64,000 bases of DNA. Origin: Robiginitomaculum sp. Lineage in GTDB: Bacteria; Pseudomonadota; Alphaproteobacteria; Caulobacterales; Maricaulaceae. How positions within the stretch are numbered: the stretch's first letter is position 1; every line of letters starts with the position of its first letter. The position numbers and the translations under genes are program-made. Positions 17,076 to 25,711 of the stretch are shown here, one piece after another. Where the stretch lies: positions 1 through 64,000 of the forward strand of contig JAJFFS010000007.1 of the NCBI GenBank assembly GCA_021776515.1, in the 5' to 3' direction. The notes under the pieces were generated by a model, which saw only the letters and a list, made by a program, of their open reading frames with translations, had not been told where the DNA came from and did not search any database.

Positions 17076-19664
17076 TTAGAAGCTCTTGCGTACAGACACG
17101 CCGTATGTGCGTGGCTGGTTAGGATAGGCATTGGTTGTACCCGCTTGCACAACGCCCGGGAAGGCGCTGAGGAAGTATTTGTCGTTAAACAGATTTCTTC
17201 CCCAGAAGCGAATATCCAGACCATTTTCCCAGCTCAGACCAGCACTGGCGTTGACAGTTTGCACTTTGCGCCGTGGAGCAAGCACTTCGACAACATCGAC
17301 AGCGCTTTCATACTGGAAATCACCACGAATGAAACCTGACATCCCATTGTCAAAGTTATGGGTGTAAGTTGCCGAGGTAGCGATGCTAACCGAAGGAATA
17401 CCCGCAGGTTTTTGCCCGGAAAGGTCAACCACAGTGCTGTTTGGTCCTGGTCCATTGACGAATGAATTAAAGACCGGGTCCAGCAATGTCATGGCAAAGG
17501 TCAGTTTCAACGGATCAACAGGAACAAAGGTTGCGTCCATCTCGATCCCTTGTGTGGATTGCTTACCTGCATTGCCCAGAACAAAGCCAGTGCCAAGGAA
17601 TGTGTTGGACTGGAAGCCCTTGATTGTTTGATCAAAGACAGCAATGTTAATGGCACCGCGTTCAAAGCGGGCTTTCAAACCCAGTTCAAATACTGTGGCT
17701 TCTTCAGGACCGGCAAACCGTGTGCCAAAGGTTTGGTTAACTAGGCCAATGCCTGCACTATTGACCGCCGCCGTATTCAGCACATCCGGGCGAGAATCCC
17801 GGGACAGGTTCCAGGACGTTGCCTTGTACCCTGTCGCCGCACTGGCATAGACATTGACGCTGTCACTGGCATCATAGGCCAAACGGGCCGTCCAGGTCAG
17901 CTTGTTGTCATGGGTCTTGCCATCTTCAACGGCATTAGGGAACCCAAGGAAAGGTGGCAGGAATTGAAATGCCTGCAAACCAAGCAGAGGGTTTTGCGCT
18001 GGATCAGAAAGATCAAGTGCTCCAACACCTGCTGCGATTTGTGAATTGATGATACCCCAGACCTGCGCACCAGTAAGGCCAGCAAACGGACCAAAACATG
18101 CTGGTGCAGCCAGGAGTGCCCCAACATTTGCAGGTGAAAAGGGAAGGGCGCCCAGCCCACAAGCAGGAGTAACTGTCGGGAAAGTACCAGCAAGGGTAGC
18201 CAGGAACAGTGAATTAAATCCACCCGCACCTTCAAGATCAACCGCAGAAAATGGCTCAGTACTAACAGCATTACCCGTTACCTTCTTCTTGTCATCAGTA
18301 TAGTTCAGACCACCAGTTAAAGTCAGACGGTCAGTGATGTGAAAATCAAGGGTAGCAAACGCGGAGTACGCTTCGTTGTCCTGGGTAAAGGTATCAAAAA
18401 GCCCTGTGCCCGGCGCATAGAAAGAACCAGGGGCAAAGCCGTTGGCGGCTTCAACCAGCCCTAAGGCATCGGGACCACCAGCCAGGATATCAGCAAAGTT
18501 GCGAAAATCTGCGCCGACGACAACGTCGTCTTCTACAACAACATCTTCATTGAAATAATAACCACCGACCATCCAGTCTACTTTGTTGTCCCCGGTTGAG
18601 GTCAAACGTAGTTCCTGGGTGAAGGTGTCAATATCATTGGCAATGCGGAGATCGCTAAGCAAATCAGCAGAGCTGAAATCAGCATCATAGGTGGCATCCA
18701 GTTTGTTGGAGCGATATGATGTGATTGATGTCAGCGCAAAACTTTCAAAGTCATGGTCGATATGTAGAGAAACACCACCGTCTTTGACCTGATTTCTTGG
18801 GTCTTTATTGTTATAGGCGACAAAGGCAAATGGATCGGCATCATCAGCGACCGCACCACCAAGAAAGGCTATCGCCCCGGCGGTTGGCCCATTTTCAAAA
18901 TTGGCCACGGTACAGCAGATTTCGTCAATTTCGCTGTAATCAGCGATAATGCGAATATCCGTACTGTCTGATGGTTGGAACAGCAACTGCCCGCGAATGC
19001 TAAAACGATCACGGTCATTGATGTCGCTAAAACCCGTTGCGCTTTCTGTATAGCCATCGCGTTTGTTAAAGCTGCCGCCAATGCTGGCAGCGACGTTATC
19101 AGAAAGTGCGCCAGAAACGTATGCCTTGACCAGACGCAGATCTAGATTGCCGGTGCCGATTTCCACATAACCTTCGGTTTCAAATGAAGGCTTGGCGGTA
19201 ACAATGCTGATAACACCAGCAGAAGCGTTTTTACCAAAGAGGGTGCTTTGCGGCCCCCTTAGAACTTCGATGCGGTTGAGCTTTGGCAGGTCGCCAATCT
19301 GTGCAGCCGAGCGAGAGCGGTAAACACCGTCAATAAAGACGCCAACAGATGGCTCAATACCCGCATTGTTGGCACCGTTACCAAAACCACGAATAATGAA
19401 ATTCGTGTTGGCAGATGTTTGCAATGAATAAACACGCAAGGATGGTGCGACAGATTGCAAATCATTGATATCCTGAATTTGTGTCTTCTGGATGGTGTCT
19501 GCAGATGTCACAGTGACGGCAACAGGTGTCTGTTGCAGTGTTTTTTCACGTTTTGTTGCCGTGACGACAATTTCATCTTCCATTTGGGCAAATGCAGCGC
19601 CCGGTAAAGCAAAAGATGCCACCAGTGCGGTTGTCGCAATGGCGTGTAGTTTGAATTTAGTCAT
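17076..19664 (-). CDS. TonB-dependent outer-membrane receptor 1
   Basis: This 862-residue receptor has a signal peptide ending AAFAQ (about 27), a TonB box region DEIVVTATKRE, a plug domain (about 40-160: IRGFGNG, SVGVFIDGVYRSR, RIEVLRGPQSTLFGKN) and a 22-strand barrel ending YGVSVRKSF with the C-terminal aromatic. A vicinal Cys250-Cys251 pair in IDEICCTV and a cysteine-bearing hydrophobic loop (near 500-550) are unusual for the fold but shared in part with the paralogue at 19818. Substrate unknown; alphaproteobacterial receptors of this branch often serve glycans or hydrophobic compounds. No regulator is adjacent. Confidence 0.93.
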   Translation of the reverse strand: MTKFKLHAIATTALVASFALPGAAFAQMEDEIVVTATKREKTLQQTPVAVTVTSADTIQKTQIQDINDLQSVAPSLRVYSLQTSANTNFIIRGFGNGANNAGIEPSVGVFIDGVYRSRSAAQIGDLPKLNRIEVLRGPQSTLFGKNASAGVISIVTAKPSFETEGYVEIGTGNLDLRLVKAYVSGALSDNVAASIGGSFNKRDGYTESATGFSDINDRDRFSIRGQLLFQPSDSTDIRIIADYSEIDEICCTVANFENGPTAGAIAFLGGAVADDADPFAFVAYNNKDPRNQVKDGGVSLHIDHDFESFALTSITSYRSNKLDATYDADFSSADLLSDLRIANDIDTFTQELRLTSTGDNKVDWMVGGYYFNEDVVVEDDVVVGADFRNFADILAGGPDALGLVEAANGFAPGSFYAPGTGLFDTFTQDNEAYSAFATLDFHITDRLTLTGGLNYTDDKKKVTGNAVSTEPFSAVDLEGAGGFNSLFLATLAGTFPTVTPACGLGALPFSPANVGALLAAPACFGPFAGLTGAQVWGIINSQIAAGVGALDLSDPAQNPLLGLQAFQFLPPFLGFPNAVEDGKTHDNKLTWTARLAYDASDSVNVYASAATGYKATSWNLSRDSRPDVLNTAAVNSAGIGLVNQTFGTRFAGPEEATVFELGLKARFERGAINIAVFDQTIKGFQSNTFLGTGFVLGNAGKQSTQGIEMDATFVPVDPLKLTFAMTLLDPVFNSFVNGPGPNSTVVDLSGQKPAGIPSVSIATSATYTHNFDNGMSGFIRGDFQYESAVDVVEVLAPRRKVQTVNASAGLSWENGLDIRFWGRNLFNDKYFLSAFPGVVQAGTTNAYPNQPRTYGVSVRKSF

Positions 19665-19817
19665 ACTCTTCCCCTCAAAATTAGCGCCTCATGGCACCCT
19701 AATGTTATTAATAGATCTAATTTAACTCAATAATCTCTTAAAAGCAGGCCAAAAAGTTTTCGGCCCACTCCAAAAGTCGTATATTCGCCAAACATGCTTT
19801 CCATATAAAAAGCTGAT

Positions 19818-22295
19818 TTAGCGTTGCAGGCGCAAGGTTATGCCGTAAGTTCGTGGGTCACCAGGGTAGCCATTAAAGCTGCCCGGCTGCCCAACAGAAT
19901 TGAAGGCACCTTGCAGGTAGTTCTGGTCAAAAAGGTTGCGGCCCCAGAACTGGACCTGCCAACCTTTATCATCATCTCCTATACCAAGACTGGCATTAAA
20001 GACGGTGTAGGCACTTTGCGTCTTGATCGGGTCAAGATCGGCTGAAAGCGGGTTCTTGCTGGAATAGCGTAATTCGCCGCGCAGATAGCCATCATACTCA
20101 CCCGCATCAAAGAGAAATGTTGCCGTAGATGAGACATTCAGATCAGACAGAGCTGAGACAGACTTCCCTTTGAAGTCTTGAGAACCATTAATAACACAGG
20201 AGGACACCGCATTGGGTGAGCCTATTGTTTGTTCAGAAATTTGGCATGGTCCACCATCAAAACGAGTAAAGTGAGCATCCGGTATCCAGGTTGCCGCCAG
20301 CGTGAAGATAAAGTTATCCGTTGGGCGGGACAGGAAATCTGCTTCCAGGCCATAGGTGATAGCATCGGCATTGCCAATATCAAAGCTCGCGCCATTAAAA
20401 ATATTCTGCTGGAAATTGTTTTGTTCCGTATAGAACGCGGCCAAATTCAAGGTTGATGTATTATCAAACAACTTGGTCTTCAGGCCAACCTCAAGAGCAT
20501 TGGTTTTCTCAGCCGCAAAATCCCGGCTGCCAGCACGTGAAGAGTTGGAGAGGTTAAAACCACCCGCTTTATACCCACGAGAGTAGCTGGCATAGGTGTT
20601 TAGTTCGTCATTCCAGTCATAGGCAAAAATGATATTGCCAGAAAGATTATCCTCACTACGCGTGTCAATAAAGTCAGCCGTTGGTGTGAAGAACTGAAAT
20701 GCAGCCAAGCCAAGGAAGGCGTTACGCGGTATGGGTCCGGGGCTGAAAAATGGACCAAGCGGCGTCCCTGCGGGGGGAAACTGCTCCAGAAAGGTCAGAT
20801 TGTTCAAATCCAGAGCCGAGAACGGAGCGTTAATGTCGAGCACCGCATCCACGTCTTTCTTTTCATGGCTAAAGCGCAAACCTGTTGTCACTATAAATTG
20901 GTCATTGACGTGAAAGTCCAGTGAACCAAAAGCTGAAAAGGTTTCTGTGTCTTGCGCAAAATTGGATTTTTGCAGACCGACACCATCACCAAGCAAAGAC
21001 CCAGAAGGCGTTGGCCCGAGGGCAAGGGCATCCGGTATGCCAATGGCCTGGCCAAGCTGGATAAGTTGTTCCAGCGTTGTAACGGCACCGCCACCAACTA
21101 GATCAGCAAATTGGCGCAGACCAGGGCCAAACGTCGTACTGTTTGTGTGTTTGAGGTCCTGATTATAATAATAGGCACCAAACATATAATCCACCTTGCG
21201 GTCACCCGTTGAGGTGATGCGAAACTCCTGTGTGAATGTTTGGTAAATATCTGTCAGAGTACGGTCACGGGCCAAAACAATATCAACAAAATCTGCATCA
21301 ATATTATTGATCTCATCAAAGGTTCTGTAGGCCGTGGTAGAGGTGAAGACTGCCCCCCCCATGTCAACTTCAATTTCCGTTGATAACCCGGCGGTTTCCT
21401 GATCGGTTAACAGCCCCCCGTCAAAGCTCACATTACGCTCAAACGGTAGTGCAGGCAAAATATTGGCATTCAAAAGGCCGAGAGCAAAGGCATTTTGCGG
21501 AAGGTTAAAGATAAATGGTGCCGCACAACAAGCCTCGTTGACAGATGAAAAATCACCAATAACCCGAACAGAGACATTATCATTGGGTTCAAACAAGAAC
21601 TGACCGCGCAAGGCCCAGCGATCACGTTCGTTAACCTGCTCGCCATTAAATAAATTATCAATAAACCCGTCACGTTGGTTTAGATTGCCAGATAACCTGA
21701 ACGCAGCCTTTTCACTTTCACCTATTGGTCCGGTTACCGAGCCCTTTACAACAATGGCGTCATGATTGCCATAAGTGGCTTCGGCATCCATGCCGAATTC
21801 ATATTGCGGCTTTTTAGTGATAATGCTGACCACACCGGCAGGCGTGTTCTTACCGTAAATCGTGCTTTGTGGGCCACGGAGCACCTCAATGCGCTCAACG
21901 GTAGGGAAGTCATTAATTGAAGCGCCTTGGCGCGAGCGGTAAACGCCATCAACAAAAACCCCGACGGATGGCTCCAGCCCGGCATTAAAACCTGATGTGC
22001 CGATGCCGCGTATGGCAAACGTTGTTGCTGAAGAGTTGGCGAACTGCGCCACCGTCAAAGATGGTGCCAGCAATGGCATGTCGCGTATGTCGCGGATCTG
22101 TGAACGTTTGATGTTGGTGTCTGTTACCGCTGTCACCGCAACCGGTGTATCCTGCAAAGTTTTTTCGCGTTTTTGCGCGGTGATGATAATTTCGTCCTCT
22201 TTATCAACACCAGTTTGCGCCAAGACTAGGCCAGGTGTAGCAAAAGATGCCACCAATGCAGTTGTTGCAATGGCGCGTAATTTAAAATTTGTCAT
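19818..22295 (-). CDS. TonB-dependent outer-membrane receptor 2 (paralogue)
   Basis: This 825-residue receptor has a signal peptide nearly identical to that of receptor 1, then a plug with IRGIGTSGFNAGLEPSVGVF and IEVLRGPQSTIYGKN, and a barrel ending YGITLRLQR without the usual terminal aromatic. The two share the vicinal Cys pair (256-257 here, NEACCAAP) and the plug sequence but diverge in extracellular loops, so they likely bind different ligands. Each gene seems to have its own promoter (153 bases between). Upstream lies a secreted esterase that might act on the imported compound. Confidence 0.93.
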   Translation of the reverse strand: MTNFKLRAIATTALVASFATPGLVLAQTGVDKEDEIIITAQKREKTLQDTPVAVTAVTDTNIKRSQIRDIRDMPLLAPSLTVAQFANSSATTFAIRGIGTSGFNAGLEPSVGVFVDGVYRSRQGASINDFPTVERIEVLRGPQSTIYGKNTPAGVVSIITKKPQYEFGMDAEATYGNHDAIVVKGSVTGPIGESEKAAFRLSGNLNQRDGFIDNLFNGEQVNERDRWALRGQFLFEPNDNVSVRVIGDFSSVNEACCAAPFIFNLPQNAFALGLLNANILPALPFERNVSFDGGLLTDQETAGLSTEIEVDMGGAVFTSTTAYRTFDEINNIDADFVDIVLARDRTLTDIYQTFTQEFRITSTGDRKVDYMFGAYYYNQDLKHTNSTTFGPGLRQFADLVGGGAVTTLEQLIQLGQAIGIPDALALGPTPSGSLLGDGVGLQKSNFAQDTETFSAFGSLDFHVNDQFIVTTGLRFSHEKKDVDAVLDINAPFSALDLNNLTFLEQFPPAGTPLGPFFSPGPIPRNAFLGLAAFQFFTPTADFIDTRSEDNLSGNIIFAYDWNDELNTYASYSRGYKAGGFNLSNSSRAGSRDFAAEKTNALEVGLKTKLFDNTSTLNLAAFYTEQNNFQQNIFNGASFDIGNADAITYGLEADFLSRPTDNFIFTLAATWIPDAHFTRFDGGPCQISEQTIGSPNAVSSCVINGSQDFKGKSVSALSDLNVSSTATFLFDAGEYDGYLRGELRYSSKNPLSADLDPIKTQSAYTVFNASLGIGDDDKGWQVQFWGRNLFDQNYLQGAFNSVGQPGSFNGYPGDPRTYGITLRLQR

Positions 22296-22408
22296 AGTCT
22301 TCCCCTCGAAAACGACGATTCAACACGCATGGTTTCTATCACACCATTTTGTGTAAGGCGCGTCCAGTGCTGTTTTGGGGAATTATTGCGTCTAATTGGA
22401 GAATTTTG

Positions 22409-24184
22409 CTAAAGTTTACACTCTGCGTGCGCAAATTTGGCGACTTGAGCACGAATTTCCGGGAACCAGCCTTTTACGCCAAGAAAAGCTAGGCACTTAT
22501 CCTTGAGTGTTTTGAAGCGGGTATCTTGTTCCAGTTTGGCCAGAACACTGTCGACGCTGATCTCTTCATCTGACATGCGCACACCGCCACCTGCGGCTGT
22601 ATCCAGTAGCATGAGGCGGTCTTGCTGTTCGCCCCAGAGCCGCCATTCGGGCAAGTCACCATTCATGCCACGCCCCGGTTCACCAAAAGTGGCAAAGGCG
22701 GCCCAATAGGACATCATGGCCTGGGATAACGCATCACGTTCGCCAGCCCGGGATTTGGGGAAAATACGTCCACCACCAACGGGGAAGTTTTCAAAGCCGT
22801 TAAAAATAAAGGGCAACTCCATTGCGTGGCCAGCACCCAACAGGAGGGAGAAATCCGTACCCAGAAACGAGCCTTCTTCATCCCAGTCAAATCTGTAAGC
22901 ATAGAGTGCAGAATTGCCCGCCGCGTTGAACCGTCGCGCCTGTGTATCAACCGCGCGCGCACGCCACATAGCGCTCTCATATTCGGCCTGCAAGGCATAG
23001 TGGTTGGCATTACGGGGCCGGGGGAGGACACCAAAAAGATTTTTGACCAACATTTTGTTGGTCACATTGAATAGCTTGGTCTCGTCGCGGTTGGTACCGG
23101 TTATAATGGGAACGGTAGCAAAGCCCGGATTGTCCAGTGCGGCTTCAAGGCTGGGCGCCATCAGCAATATGTTATCGGCAATGATCAGGGGGCCTCCCGG
23201 TTCGGTGTCACCAGCTTCCTGAGAGGCCACATAGAGGTCTTCGGCAGAAGTATCGCGCATAAAGGCAGCCAGTTCCGGCCCGTTTAACGCGGCAGGTGGA
23301 TTAAGGGCCGCCAGTATCGCTTTGGTGCCTTTAAAATCCCAGCCGGTACCTTCTGACACACCGTTTTCTGCCACATCTATTGATCGAGACGTGAAATAGC
23401 CACTTTGAATGATGGCCCCGGTAAACAATCCTTGTGCGCGCGGTAAAGCCACAAGACTGGCTACGTCATGGGCACCAGCCGATTCACCAAAAATTGTTAC
23501 CCGGTCTGGATTACCACCAAAGCCGGATATGTTGCGCTTTGTCCATTCCAGTGCAGCAATCATATCCAGGTTGGCAAAGTTGGGGCTTTGATCAGGTCTG
23601 CTAAGGGCTGTTTCTCGCAGGGCCGGGTGTGAAAACCAGCCAAATGGCCCCAAACGATAATTAATCGATACAACGATCAAATTATGGCGTGTGGCTAAAT
23701 ACTGACCGTCATACTGGCCTCCATAACCCCACACATTGCTGCCGCCGTGAATAAAGAGCATGACAGGCAAACGATCATTGTCCCCGGGAATGGCATTGGC
23801 TTCAAAGGCCGGGGTCCAGACATTCAGAACCAGGCAGTCTTCACTGCCTACCAGGTCACCCAGATCATCATATATATCTGCCGAGCGGGCGCGTTGTATG
23901 CAGCGCACACTTGTATCAAGGGCTTGCCTTTGCCCCTCCCAGGCGTGCGCAGGGCGAGGTGCTCGCCAGCGTAAATTGTCGACAGGGGCTGCTGCATAAG
24001 GAATGGCTGCCCATTGAAATCCACCTGTGGGGATAGACACTGATCCTACAATGTCGCCGGTTTCAATATGCCTGAGTGTTTTGCTATCCGCCTGTGGCGT
24101 GTCAGGTGCTTTTGGTGTTTTCTGACAGGCTGAGAGCCCAAAAATAGTTAATAACAGTGTGGAAATGCCGATAGCAAAGCGCAT
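22409..24184 (-). CDS. Type B carboxylesterase lipoprotein
   Basis: This 591-residue alpha/beta hydrolase of the carboxylesterase/p-nitrobenzyl esterase family has a lipobox LSAC (Cys20). It has EDCLVLNVWTP (115-125), the oxyanion region FIHGGSNVWGYGG, the nucleophile elbow FGESAGAHDV (Ser235), GTNRDET with the acidic residue and GAGHAMELPFIF with the catalytic His. It hydrolyses ester bonds at the cell envelope; the natural substrate is unknown. It is transcribed towards the two receptor genes and may belong to the same uptake function. Confidence 0.9.
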   Translation of the reverse strand: MRFAIGISTLLLTIFGLSACQKTPKAPDTPQADSKTLRHIETGDIVGSVSIPTGGFQWAAIPYAAAPVDNLRWRAPRPAHAWEGQRQALDTSVRCIQRARSADIYDDLGDLVGSEDCLVLNVWTPAFEANAIPGDNDRLPVMLFIHGGSNVWGYGGQYDGQYLATRHNLIVVSINYRLGPFGWFSHPALRETALSRPDQSPNFANLDMIAALEWTKRNISGFGGNPDRVTIFGESAGAHDVASLVALPRAQGLFTGAIIQSGYFTSRSIDVAENGVSEGTGWDFKGTKAILAALNPPAALNGPELAAFMRDTSAEDLYVASQEAGDTEPGGPLIIADNILLMAPSLEAALDNPGFATVPIITGTNRDETKLFNVTNKMLVKNLFGVLPRPRNANHYALQAEYESAMWRARAVDTQARRFNAAGNSALYAYRFDWDEEGSFLGTDFSLLLGAGHAMELPFIFNGFENFPVGGGRIFPKSRAGERDALSQAMMSYWAAFATFGEPGRGMNGDLPEWRLWGEQQDRLMLLDTAAGGGVRMSDEEISVDSVLAKLEQDTRFKTLKDKCLAFLGVKGWFPEIRAQVAKFAHAECKL

Positions 24185-24492
24185 TTTTAATTCCTTCAGG
24201 CGATAAAAGACGGGTGTTGTAGCGGGTAAAGACGGTCACATCCATGACTTGTCAAGACACATAAAGGTTACGGGGCAAGGCCATGCGTCTTTTCGGGTAA
24301 GGATTGGTTAAGGGGGGTGAATCAAAAGTAACCGGAAGTTATTGTTTTTACGAATAAAAAATATTCGTTACTTTAACTTATTTGAAACCGTAAGCGGAAA
24401 AAATCATGTCTATGGCTTGACCATAAATGGTGAAAACAAACACGACCCTTATGGAAAAATAGGGCGTAATTTGAAAAAAAGGGGAAGATAAA
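24185..24492. other. Gene-free 308-bp intergenic region
   Basis: An AT-rich control region between the divergent esterase and Sel1-repeat genes. It holds the 7-bp inverted repeat at 24350-24368 and a GGGGAAG ribosome binding site at its right end. I see no reading frame or RNA gene. Confidence 0.6.
24350..24368. promoter_or_regulatory. Perfect inverted repeat ACGAATA-N5-TATTCGT
   Basis: A 7-bp perfect dyad with an A-rich centre, 125 bases before the Sel1 gene. It could be a dimeric regulator's operator; its low GC makes it a weak hairpin. No regulator can be assigned. Confidence 0.45.
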
Positions 24493-24768
24493 ATGGCGTT
24501 TACGGATGTCGAGGTACAGGAGGCGCACAATGCAATTGCAGACGCGCCAGAAGCAGAAGATTTAAATCGGCTGGGCCTGATTTACTCATCGGGCGAAGGG
24601 CATGAACTGGATCTGGTAGAAGCTCATAAATGGTTCAACCTGGCCGCAGTGCTTGGATTTGATGCCGCCAAAATTTACCGGCAGGAAGTGTCAGACCAAA
24701 TGGACACCAGCCAGATTGTCAAAGCGCAACGTGCGGCTCGTAAATGGTTGCAAGGGCATGAATGCTGA
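24493..24768 (+). CDS. Small Sel1-repeat protein
   Basis: A 91-residue cytoplasmic protein with one Sel1-like helical pair, LNRLGLIYSSGEGHELDLVEAHKWFNLAAVLG (written here in pieces: LGLIYSSGEG, AHKWFNLAA), followed by a charged helix. A variant of this short protein is frequent in alphaproteobacteria; its role is unknown, though Sel1 repeats generally mediate protein contacts. Monocistronic, with a strong terminator 38 bases after the stop. Confidence 0.8.
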   Translation: MAFTDVEVQEAHNAIADAPEAEDLNRLGLIYSSGEGHELDLVEAHKWFNLAAVLGFDAAKIYRQEVSDQMDTSQIVKAQRAARKWLQGHEC

Positions 24769-24805
24769 TCTGGTGAGGGTTACATGAAAAACAAGAATTA
24801 TTTTT

Positions 24806-24831
24806 AAAACCCTGCTTCGGCGGGGTTTTTC
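24806..24831. terminator. Rho-independent terminator
   Basis: Stem AACCCTGC/GCGGGGTT with the stable TTCG loop, followed by T5 on the plus strand and preceded by an A-rich run. It lies between the convergent Sel1 and polysaccharide-export genes and could act both ways. Confidence 0.85.
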
Positions 24832-24845
24832 TTTGCTGACAAGCC

Positions 24846-25652
24846 TTACCGTGCGGACCCTGACAGATCATAGGTAAATCCAAAGCTGATGGGCAGGGCG
24901 TCACGTATGTATTGCCGCATGAAGAGGTTCACCTCGGCAATATTTGAGCGCGGCACAAACACAACATCGCCGCGCTGCAAGGGCAGAATGTCTTCGGGCG
25001 CGCCTTTGTGCAGAACGGCTTTCAGATTGATGATTTTTAGCATTGGACCACCGTCAGGGTGACGCCTTACCAGAATAACGCGACTGGATTTGGCCGTGTC
25101 GCGCATGCCACCGGCCATCATGACAGCCTCCAGTACCCCGATTTGACCTGGTAGTTCCTGTATGCCCGGTTGCCCGACTTCTCCGCCCACATATATGCGC
25201 TGCGAACCAAAGGCCCGGGGGGTAATCTCGACATTAGGATCAATCAATTGGGTGGAAAGCGCGTTACGAAGGCGAAATTTCAGTTGTTCAATAGTCAAAT
25301 TTGCTGCCATTATTGCGGGCGCTAATGGCATTTGCACCCGACCATCCGGGCCGACAAGCAAAAGGCGCGACAGTTCGGGCGCAGAATAGACGATAATATC
25401 CAGCTGATCACCCGGTAGTAAGCGATATTGCGGATCAGAGTTTTGCCAGGTGCGAAACCCCGCCGGAGCTGTGTTCTGGCGAGTATTTTGTTGTCTGGCC
25501 TGATATGATGGTGCGCCACGGTGACCGGTCGCTGTGCTGGTGGGATAGCGTTGATAACTACCGCCACTGGAACAGGCGGCTAATAAGGCAGCAGTGCTGA
25601 CGACAAAACCTGTACATATCCGTTGCAAAATCACTGCAATTTTCCTGTTCAA
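24846..25652 (-). CDS. Outer-membrane polysaccharide export lipoprotein (OPX, Wza/GumB-like)
   Basis: This 268-residue lipoprotein has lipobox LAAC (Cys27) and the Poly_export domain YRLLPGDQLDIIVYSAPELS (about 75-95). A SLBB-type segment follows, with IYVGGEVGQPGIQELPG and AGGMRDTAKSSRVILVRR. OPX proteins form the outer-membrane channel for exopolysaccharide. The C-terminal part (about 236-268) could give the helix that crosses the outer membrane. It is divergent from its inner-membrane partner at 25712, with only 59 bases between, probably a shared control region. Confidence 0.92.
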   Translation of the reverse strand: MNRKIAVILQRICTGFVVSTAALLAACSSGGSYQRYPTSTATGHRGAPSYQARQQNTRQNTAPAGFRTWQNSDPQYRLLPGDQLDIIVYSAPELSRLLLVGPDGRVQMPLAPAIMAANLTIEQLKFRLRNALSTQLIDPNVEITPRAFGSQRIYVGGEVGQPGIQELPGQIGVLEAVMMAGGMRDTAKSSRVILVRRHPDGGPMLKIINLKAVLHKGAPEDILPLQRGDVVFVPRSNIAEVNLFMRQYIRDALPISFGFTYDLSGSAR

Positions 25653-25711
25653 AATAGAATTTACGTAAATCTTAACAAAAATGGTTAGGAATTGTTAAAG
25701 ATGGCGCGTGA

